Source: Roseibacillus sp.
GTDB lineage: Bacteria; Verrucomicrobiota; Verrucomicrobiia; Verrucomicrobiales; Akkermansiaceae
Assembly (NCBI GenBank): GCA_028821775.1
Contig: JAPKFB010000054.1
Location: forward strand, 1-34,590
DNA: 34,590 bases
Direction of reading: 5' to 3'
The position numbers and the translations under genes were made by a program. Positions 15,887-22,290 of this stretch are shown in pieces (the stretch's first letter is position 1; every line of letters starts with the position of its first letter). Under the pieces are notes generated by a model, which searched no databases, was not told the DNA's origin, and saw nothing but the letters and a program-made list of their open reading frames with translations.

Positions 15887-16678
15887 CTAGGAAGGATAAA
15901 CGGTGTAGCCGCCAGATTTCTCGTCCGCTTCCAATCTGACCAATCCGTTGGATTCTGCCTCCAGGAGGACTTCGTTGAAGGAGCGAAATCCGTGGGCGCG
16001 CTCGTCAAATCCGGGATTCATCCTTTTGAGGGCCTGCTTGATCATGGATCCCCAAATCGCCCCGTCGCCGTTGCGTTCCTGGCTTAGCGCTTCAAACGTG
16101 CTTACGACTTGGACGAGGGCCTCCTCGGTGGTCGGGCCCTCCAGTTTTTGAGCAGTCTTTTTCTTGGCTGCCTTCTTGGTGGTTTTCTTGGCAACCCGGG
16201 TGTTGGCGATGACTGGTTTCTTCGTCACTTTCCGGACGAAGTCATCATAGTAGATGAACTCGTCGCAGTTCTTGATGAAGAGATCAGAACTTGAGTTTTT
16301 CACGCCCAGTCCAATCACGGTCTTGTCGTTCTCGCGGAGTTTGCTGACGAGGGGGGAAAAGTCAGAGTCACCCGAGATGATGACAAAGGTATCGACGTGG
16401 CTCTTTGTGTAGCAGAGATCCAGTGCATCGACGACCATGCGAATGTCGGCAGAATTCTTTCCTGACTGCCGGAAGTGGGGGATTTCGATCAATTCGAAGG
16501 AGGCATCGTGGAGCTCGCGTTTGAATTCCTTGTAGCGCGAGAAATCGCAGTAGGCTTTTTTCACGACGATGTGCCCTTTCAGGTAAAGTCGTTCAAAGAC
16601 TTTTTCGATCGAGAAGGTCGGATAGCGCGCATCGCGTGCTCCAATTGCAATGTTCTCCAGGTCGAGATAGACCGCCAT
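15887..16678 (-). CDS. NYN-domain (LabA-like) protein with C-terminal LOTUS/OST-HTH domain
   Basis: The 263-residue product starts with a NYN PIN-like domain (residues 1-150). The acidic metal-binding residues are in place: Asp6 in YLDLEN, Asp78 in KNSADIRMVVDAL, and Asp104 and Asp106 in SGDSDFSPLV. A very basic linker follows (about 159-178: RVAKKTTKKAAKKKTAQK). Residues about 183-255 form a winged-helix OST-HTH/LOTUS-like domain (LVQVVSTFEAL, SMIKQALKRMNPGFDER, FRSFNEVLLEAESNGLVRL). NYN domains are predicted ribonucleases and LOTUS domains bind RNA, including G-quadruplex RNA in some proteins. The likely role is RNA processing or decay in the cytoplasm. The target is unknown. Confidence 0.92.
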   Translation of the reverse strand: MAVYLDLENIAIGARDARYPTFSIEKVFERLYLKGHIVVKKAYCDFSRYKEFKRELHDASFELIEIPHFRQSGKNSADIRMVVDALDLCYTKSHVDTFVIISGDSDFSPLVSKLRENDKTVIGLGVKNSSSDLFIKNCDEFIYYDDFVRKVTKKPVIANTRVAKKTTKKAAKKKTAQKLEGPTTEEALVQVVSTFEALSQERNGDGAIWGSMIKQALKRMNPGFDERAHGFRSFNEVLLEAESNGLVRLEADEKSGGYTVYPS

Positions 16679-16774
16679 CGTGGCGTCGGGAGCATCGTGT
16701 AAATTGCTGATGGAGGGACGCTAGCACTTAGGCGAATCAAGCCAAGGGGAATGGTGGTGCCGACGGGAAGAAGT

Positions 16775-16834
16775 GGTCATTGGGGGCGGAGAGCGCAAGG
16801 ATACCCGACTTAGAGCTCTCCGCCCCCAATGACC
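16775..16834. repeat. Perfect 20-bp inverted repeat (strong hairpin)
   Basis: GGTCATTGGGGGCGGAGAGC at 16775-16794 is repeated exactly in reverse complement at 16815-16834, with a 20-base spacer. It lies 25 bases beyond the end of the minus-strand surface-protein remnant and upstream of the NYN gene. It may be a bidirectional terminator, but neither side has a run of T. It could also be the end of a lost mobile element or a protein-binding site. Confidence 0.9.
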
Positions 16835-16859
16835 GCCAGCAAGTAACGCTAGCAGGCTG

Positions 16860-17192
16860 CTAGATCAGGACGATGCGATAGATCCTGGAGTCATCGGACA
16901 CGTGGGCCGCATCTGCATCCTGGCAGGAGGAGGGGCTTCCCGTCGCGAGGTGAGTCCCGATCGAGATCCAGCTTGCGGAGGAGGAATTGAGATATTCCAC
17001 CCCGTAGATTGTGCCCGGCACACTGGACCAAGTCACCGTGTTGCTCGTCGAGGAATGGGTGATTCCTGTGATTGCCAGGGTCGAGGTGGAGTCAAAGGGA
17101 TCGGTTCCGGCCAGGGATTCAGCGAGATCGGAATCGCTGTCGCTGGTGGGGGAGATGATGGTATTGGCGACCCATTCGTTCCCGATGGGCAC
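16860..17192 (-). pseudogene. C-terminal remnant of a surface protein with thrombospondin-3-like repeat
   Basis: The 110-residue frame has no signal peptide and opens with GTG directly after the sulfatase gene. It contains SDSDSDLAESLAGTDPFD, a calcium-binding thrombospondin-type-3-like element, then TLAITGITHS and VTWSSVPGTIYGVEYLNSSS, which resembles the beta-sandwich endings of large secreted Verrucomicrobia proteins. In full proteins these follow hundreds of residues of beta-rich sequence, so this is probably the tail of a gene whose front was deleted when the sulfatase gene came to lie next to it. The frame is open upstream only into the sulfatase's 3' end. A short expressed tail cannot be excluded. 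Confidence 0.5.
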
Positions 17193-17217
17193 GGCGACGT
17201 TGCGGGCGGCGCTCCGG

Positions 17218-18681
17218 TCACTGCTTGCGCCTGCGCGGCTTCTTGTAGCCGAGGCCTAGATCGTTGGTGCGCACGGCCTGCAATTTCTCAGTCATTTGGG
17301 CCTTGAACCGGGTCACCGTCTTGGCGTGCTCCACGCTCTTAGCCAGGTTGGTGTGTTGCCTGGGATCCTTCTTCACGTCGAAGAGTTCGATTCCCCCCTC
17401 GGCCTTTTCCCCGTATTGGATGTAGGCCCACTTGTCTTCGCGCAGGAGAAATCCTTTACGCATCGGTGCCACACAGAAGGCCGTTTCGCGGACTCGTCGG
17501 GTCGGATCATCCAAGAGGGGAGAGAGGTCCTTTCCCTGCAGGCGGGCGGGAACATCCAGTCCGCAGAGCTTGGAGAGGCTCGGATAGAGGTCGAGCAACT
17601 CGACGAAGGAATGACACACCGCCGGTTTCTTGCCGGGCACGCTGATGATGAGCGGGATGCCTGCCGATTCGTCGCGTAGGCTCACCTTGGCCCAGAAGTC
17701 GTGTTCGCCAAGATGGTAGCCGTGGTCGCTGGTAAAGATCACAATGGTCTTGTCCTCCAACCCGGCTTTCTCAAGGGCGTCGAGCACCTTGCCGACCTGC
17801 GCATCCATATAGGCCACCGAGGCGTAGTAGCCCCCCACGGCCTTTTTCTGGCGCCGCAGATCCATCTTCATGTTGAGACTTGTTTTGTAGTTGATGCCTG
17901 CCTTGGGGATGTCTTCCCAGTCGCCCGCAATCTTGGGTGGCAGGGTCATCGTGCTGTAGGGGAGAAACGATTGGTAGTAGGGCCGCGGTGCGACGAAGGG
18001 GACATGAGGTCGCACGAACCCCACGCCCAACCAGAACGGCTTGTCCTTGTGGATGGCGATCAGCTCACACGCTTTGGCCGCGGTCTTGCCGTCGGAATGC
18101 ACGAGATCATCGCCGTCGGCCTCGACCACCACGAAGGTATTTCCGCCCACCGCTGGCTTCTTGCCATCGGGATTGTTCTCCAGGGTTTCCCCCTCGCCGG
18201 GTGCCTTCCACTCCGGGCCCTGGCTGTTGAAGCGTTCGGTCCAGGAGGCTGCATCATCCGCGCCGTGATCGCCCTTCTCGATTCCGCCGGGCACACCCAT
18301 GTGGTAGATCTTGCTCACCCGCGCGGTGTAGTAGCCGTTGTTTTTAAAGTGCTCCGACCAGGTGGCGCGATCCCCAATGCGCGGACGTGGATTCCGGTAA
18401 CCGAGTTCGCCGGTGGCGTGCGGATAGTAGCCCGACATGAAGGAGGCGCGCGATGGACCGCAGTAGGTGCCCTGGCAGAAGGCGCGCGTGAAACGGGTCC
18501 CCCGGGCGGCGATGCGATCGACGTTTGGAGTGTGGCAGACCTTGTTCCCGTAGCAGGAGAGGGCCGTGTAGGTGAGGTCGTCCGAGATGATGAAGAGGAC
18601 GTTGTATTTCTCTCCCCTCGCGGGGGCCGAGAGAGCGAAGGTGCAAATAGCGCAGAGGATGACGGGTAGGGCTGATCTCAT
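17218..18681 (-). CDS. Secreted sulfatase, iduronate-2-sulfatase-like
   Basis: The 487-residue product has a signal peptide (about 1-23). Metal-site Asp34 and Asp35 (IISDDLTYTAL) are followed by the formylglycine motif C-G-P-S-R with Cys74, in GTYCGPSRASFMSG; a maturase must convert this Cys. FTSDHGYHLGEH (about 316-327) supplies further metal and substrate residues. The segments SKIYHMG, GVGFVRPHVPFVAP and YYASVAYMDAQVGKVLDALE match the iduronate-2-sulfatase-like subgroup common in Verrucomicrobia and Planctomycetes, which removes sulfate from sulfated polysaccharides. The C-terminus is basic (KKPRRRKQ). The gene is divergent from the second sulfatase gene, with 384 bases between them. Confidence 0.94.
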   Translation of the reverse strand: MRSALPVILCAICTFALSAPARGEKYNVLFIISDDLTYTALSCYGNKVCHTPNVDRIAARGTRFTRAFCQGTYCGPSRASFMSGYYPHATGELGYRNPRPRIGDRATWSEHFKNNGYYTARVSKIYHMGVPGGIEKGDHGADDAASWTERFNSQGPEWKAPGEGETLENNPDGKKPAVGGNTFVVVEADGDDLVHSDGKTAAKACELIAIHKDKPFWLGVGFVRPHVPFVAPRPYYQSFLPYSTMTLPPKIAGDWEDIPKAGINYKTSLNMKMDLRRQKKAVGGYYASVAYMDAQVGKVLDALEKAGLEDKTIVIFTSDHGYHLGEHDFWAKVSLRDESAGIPLIISVPGKKPAVCHSFVELLDLYPSLSKLCGLDVPARLQGKDLSPLLDDPTRRVRETAFCVAPMRKGFLLREDKWAYIQYGEKAEGGIELFDVKKDPRQHTNLAKSVEHAKTVTRFKAQMTEKLQAVRTNDLGLGYKKPRRRKQ

Positions 18682-19065
18682 AGGGCGTGATCAGAATACC
18701 AGCGTGGCCCCACAGAGCTATCAGATTGACCTGCCCCAAGCTGGCGCTGCTAGGGTGTAACATGAGGCGGAGAACGTTTCTCTATCGCTCTCCAGCGCAG
18801 CGGCGGTGACTCCGGTGGTCGCCGAGGGGCATGAAAATAAGCGACGGGTGCCCTGGGAGGCTGTTGAATTTCTCCCCAACGCCGCGCTGACGGAGAGTGT
18901 TGTGGTTGGAAAATTCGATTCGTCAACGAGTCGAAAGGTCGGCCCGCGAGGCGGAACGCGCTGAAGGCGTTGGCTTTGTTGCTCGAGGGTCATGAATCCG
19001 GCGAAATTCGAAGAAGTGGGAAGGTCCACGATTGGCAACGTGAGGCAATTTCGCTAGCAAGCGGG
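18682..19065. other. Divergent intergenic region between two sulfatase genes
   Basis: These 384 bases separate divergently transcribed genes and should hold both promoters. On the plus strand TTGACC at 18726-18731 and TAGGGT at 18751-18756 form a weak -35/-10 pair with a 19-base spacer. Two short plus-strand frames, from ATG 18762 and GTG 18806 (ending about 18964), overlap by one frame step and could be decayed coding sequence. Neither is recognisable. Confidence 0.3.
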
Positions 19066-20451
19066 ATGCCCAAGCTCGCCACCCTGATTGCCCTCCTCTG
19101 CCTGGCTCTCCCAACCCACGCCAAGAAGCCAAACTTCGTCATCATTTTTTGCGACGATCTCGGCTACGGCGACTTGAGTTGCTTCGGTCATCCCGCGATC
19201 AAAACGCCGGCCCTCGATGCGCTCGCCGCGGAGGGGCAGAAGTGGACCAACTTCTATGTTGCGGCCAGTGTGTGCACTCCCAGTCGGGCGGGTCTCATGA
19301 CGGGGCGTCTTCCGATTCGCAGCGGGATGTGTTCAGATCGGCGGGCCGTTCTCTTTCCCGATTCGGCGGGCGGTATTCCGGCCTCCGAACTCACGATCGC
19401 GGAAGCCTTGAAGAAGGAAGGCTATGCCACCGCCGCGGTGGGCAAGTGGCATCTTGGGCACCTTCCCCAGTTTCTTCCCACCACCAACGGCTTCGACAGC
19501 TACTTTGGGATACCCTACTCGAACGACATGGACAAGGTGCGTGGGACCGCGAACCATTTCGAGCTTGCCGGAAACGAGGACTACAAGGCTTACAACGTTC
19601 CCCTCCTGCGGGACACCAAAGTCTTCGAGCGGCCTGCAGACCAACGCACGATTACGCGCCGCTACACTGAGGAAGCGGTGAAGTTCATCAAGGAGAAGCA
19701 AGGGGGCGCAGCTCCCTACTTTCTATATCTCGCGCAGAGCCTGCCGCACATTCCGCTCTTTCGCGACAAGGCCTTTCATGGGCACAGCACGAGTGGAATT
19801 TACGGAGACGTGATCGAGGAAATCGACTGGTCGGTCAGTCAGGTCATCAAGGCGATCAAGGAGAGCGATGATCAAACCTACTTTGTCTTCACCTCTGACA
19901 ACGGTCCCTGGCTGACCTTCAAAACGCACGGCGGAAGCTCCGGTCCGCTGCGGGAAGGAAAGGGCAGTACCTGGGAAGGGGGCATGCGCGAGCCGACCGT
20001 GATGTGGGCGCATCCCAAACAACTCAAGAAGGGGATTGTGCACGAGATGGGGAGCACTCTCGACCTCTTGCCGACTTTCGTCAATCTGGCCGGGGGCACG
20101 CTTCCCCGCGACCGTGTCTACGACGGTCATGATCTTTCCAAGGTGCTCGATGGATCAGGAAAGAGCCCCCGGGAGACGATGATCTATTATCATGGCGAAC
20201 AGGTGTTTGCGGTGCGCCACGGTCAATTCAAAGCGCACTTTCAGACCAAGGAGCGCTACAGCGGTCAGAAGCAGGCCCGCCAGCACGTTCCGCCGCTGCT
20301 CTACCATCTTGGTCACGATGTCGGAGAAAAGTTCGACCTTGCCAAGGAGCATCCCGAAGTCGTAGCGAAGATTCTGGCCCTAACGGAAGCGCACAAGAAG
20401 GGTGTGAAGCCGGTGGAGAATCAATTGATGAAGCGCGCCTCGCGGAAGTAA
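19066..20451 (+). CDS. Secreted sulfatase, arylsulfatase A-like
   Basis: From ATG 19066 the product is 461 residues with a signal peptide (residues 1-19, LATLIALLCLALPTHA). The frame is open upstream to 18970, but those residues are not leader-like. Metal ligands Asp30 and Asp31 (FCDDLGYGDLSCFG) precede the formylglycine motif C-T-P-S-R with Cys70 in SVCTPSRAGLMTGRLP. VGKWHLGH (about 125-132) and FTSDNGPWL (about 275) complete the active site. This pattern is the arylsulfatase A/N-acetylgalactosamine-6-sulfatase group, different from the divergent neighbour. It likely desulfates polysaccharides in the periplasm or outside. No sulfatase-maturing enzyme is encoded in the window. Confidence 0.94.
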   Translation: MPKLATLIALLCLALPTHAKKPNFVIIFCDDLGYGDLSCFGHPAIKTPALDALAAEGQKWTNFYVAASVCTPSRAGLMTGRLPIRSGMCSDRRAVLFPDSAGGIPASELTIAEALKKEGYATAAVGKWHLGHLPQFLPTTNGFDSYFGIPYSNDMDKVRGTANHFELAGNEDYKAYNVPLLRDTKVFERPADQRTITRRYTEEAVKFIKEKQGGAAPYFLYLAQSLPHIPLFRDKAFHGHSTSGIYGDVIEEIDWSVSQVIKAIKESDDQTYFVFTSDNGPWLTFKTHGGSSGPLREGKGSTWEGGMREPTVMWAHPKQLKKGIVHEMGSTLDLLPTFVNLAGGTLPRDRVYDGHDLSKVLDGSGKSPRETMIYYHGEQVFAVRHGQFKAHFQTKERYSGQKQARQHVPPLLYHLGHDVGEKFDLAKEHPEVVAKILALTEAHKKGVKPVENQLMKRASRK

Positions 20452-20518
20452 CGGCGTGCAGGATTTCGGCCTGCTCCTGGCCACCGATTGATCCAGGAAT
20501 GGCATCCCTCGCTGTCCG

Positions 20519-20819
20519 TTGAGATCTTCTCGTTCACTCGTGATCCCTGGCGGAAGCACGAGGATTCAAGAGGGCAAGGATTTCGCGGACCTCAACATGA
20601 GCGAAGGGCCGCGCTATCGGCTGACCCTGGCCCGGGTCCTCCGGACGCAGCGTTCCTTCTTCTTGCTGGACGAACTGTTTGCCGCTCTGGATGAAGAGTC
20701 GATCAACTGCGTGGTGTGGGCGATCGAGACGGAGCGTGAGCGGGGGCAGGGGGTTGTTGTTGCGACTCAGGTGTTTCCTGAACGCTTCCAAATAGGTCGA
20801 GTGCTCCAGCTTCCGAGGG
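20519..20819 (+). pseudogene. C-terminal remnant of an ABC-type ATPase
   Basis: The frame contains in order an ABC signature-like DLNMSEGPRYRLTLARVL, a Walker B FFLLDE, a D-loop-like AALDEE, and a GVVVATQ strand where the switch histidine (normally ATH) is Gln. It ends with IGRVLQLPR, typical of the last strand. The Walker A half is missing: only about 70 bases separate this from the preceding sulfatase stop. The frame then runs into antisense of the DUF1552 gene, so I end the remnant at that gene's stop. The SEGxRYR signature resembles ABC ATPases that carry SEGQ rather than SGGQ. The truncation and the lost histidine argue for a dead fragment. Confidence 0.55.
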
Positions 20820-22250
20820 TCACGCTCGGATCTGATCGATCTTCCGCTTGTCCCTCTTCTTCGGGCCAAGCTCGGCCTTCGCTCCCATCGCAGCTGTGAT
20901 GCTGTTGTAGACGTCGAGGCCTTCCGCGCGCACGTCCATGATCTGGCCGGTCTTGAAGCGGTCGTTGGCACCGGTGATGGCGTGGAAGACGCCGGAGAGT
21001 TCCCGCTTCACGTTGTTGTGGCGACCGTCGCCCGATTCGGTCGAGATCGTGATGAGGGAATTTTGGAGGATGCTCTTGCCGTTGGCCTCCCTGGTCTTGT
21101 CGAGGCGGGTGAGGAAGTAGGCGACTTCGCGCATCTTCATGTGGGCATGGGCGCGCAGTTGCTCGTTCTTCTTGTCCTCCTTGAACTTGTGCCACCACTC
21201 GTGACTGCAGCCCTTGTCGCCACTGGCATTCTGCTGGCGGGCATCATCGAAGGTGCAGATCTTGCGGCCTCCGTAGTGATAGTCGCCGGTGAGGCGGATG
21301 CGTTCGCCGGCTGCGAGGAAGGTGAGGGAACCAAAGCGCGCGCGATCCATCTCGATGGCAAGGGCGTAGAGGTCGGCCATGAGGCGCCACTCAGTGGTGA
21401 GTTCCTCGAGGGTGATGTCGATGCCCTGACCGCCGGGATCGGCAGCGCCCCCGTGCCGGAGGGCGGAGCGGGGAGGGCGGGGAGGGCCGCCGGAGTCCTT
21501 CTGGTGTTTCATGGAGAAAGCGCGCTGCTCGTATTCGCGAATGCGCTCGAGGTGTTCAGCGACGCGCGCTTTGGAGGCCGAGCCGAGCGGTGAGTTGTTG
21601 CCCGTGTAGTAGCGATACTCATCGACCACGGAGTCGAGCACGCTTTGCTTGATGCGATCGCGTCGGGCGTCGGGATCCCTGTCGTCGATCGCCACCGCGC
21701 CGAAGACGCGTTGGAAGAGGTCACGCGGCTTTTCCTGCATGGTGGCGGCCACGGTGCCGTCGGAGTTGTAACTATGCACGTAGCGGCTCACCCGACTGCG
21801 CCGAAAAAAAGTTCCGCCCACGAGGGTGGGGACCATCCCGGCGGGGAGCCCCCCGGGGTAAAGTTCGCGGCGAATGACTTGGTCGAGGGATGCGCCACCC
21901 GCTTTCGCTTCGCCATTCGGGGGGGTGGCGGTGAAGGCTCCCGAGGCGCCGTCGAAGTGGGCATTGATTCCGCTTTCATCGCAGCGGACCTGATCGACCT
22001 CGCGCATGATGAGCAATTTGTCGCGGAGTGGTTTGAGCGGTTCCAGGACGCCCTCGAAGCCTTCGGTTTGCAGGGGTTTGGGGATTCCGAGTCCGAAGAA
22101 GACGTTGAATGCGCGCACGGGAATTTGCGCCCCGGCCTTGGCGGCGACCGCATTGCAAACGAGCATCTCCTCCAGGAAGGGCAACCCGATGGCGGCGCCG
22201 CTGAGACCACGAAGGATGGTCCGGCGGCTAATCTCGTTCTTCTTGGTCAT
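20820..22250 (-). CDS. DUF1552 exported protein
   Basis: The 476-residue product has a twin-arginine-type leader (EISRRTILRGLSGAAIGLPFLEEML, residues 6-30). DUF1552 features are GIPKPLQTEGFEGVLEPLKPLRDKLLIM-like text at about 55-82, SLDQVIRRELYP, SVLDSVVDEY and IREYEQRAF. The last third has REVAYFLTRLDK and NSLITISTESGDGRHN. Pfam renamed the family for an HxxSHH motif; at the corresponding place I read CSHEWWHKF (about 349-357), a variant. The enzymatic role is unknown. Its start is 40 bases after the stop of the DUF1592/1588/1585 gene, the usual partner in PVC bacteria and some Proteobacteria. Confidence 0.92.
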   Translation of the reverse strand: MTKKNEISRRTILRGLSGAAIGLPFLEEMLVCNAVAAKAGAQIPVRAFNVFFGLGIPKPLQTEGFEGVLEPLKPLRDKLLIMREVDQVRCDESGINAHFDGASGAFTATPPNGEAKAGGASLDQVIRRELYPGGLPAGMVPTLVGGTFFRRSRVSRYVHSYNSDGTVAATMQEKPRDLFQRVFGAVAIDDRDPDARRDRIKQSVLDSVVDEYRYYTGNNSPLGSASKARVAEHLERIREYEQRAFSMKHQKDSGGPPRPPRSALRHGGAADPGGQGIDITLEELTTEWRLMADLYALAIEMDRARFGSLTFLAAGERIRLTGDYHYGGRKICTFDDARQQNASGDKGCSHEWWHKFKEDKKNEQLRAHAHMKMREVAYFLTRLDKTREANGKSILQNSLITISTESGDGRHNNVKRELSGVFHAITGANDRFKTGQIMDVRAEGLDVYNSITAAMGAKAELGPKKRDKRKIDQIRA

Positions 22251-22290
22251 GGGGATTGGTCTTGGTAGCGGAAGCGGTGGAAAAAGGGAA

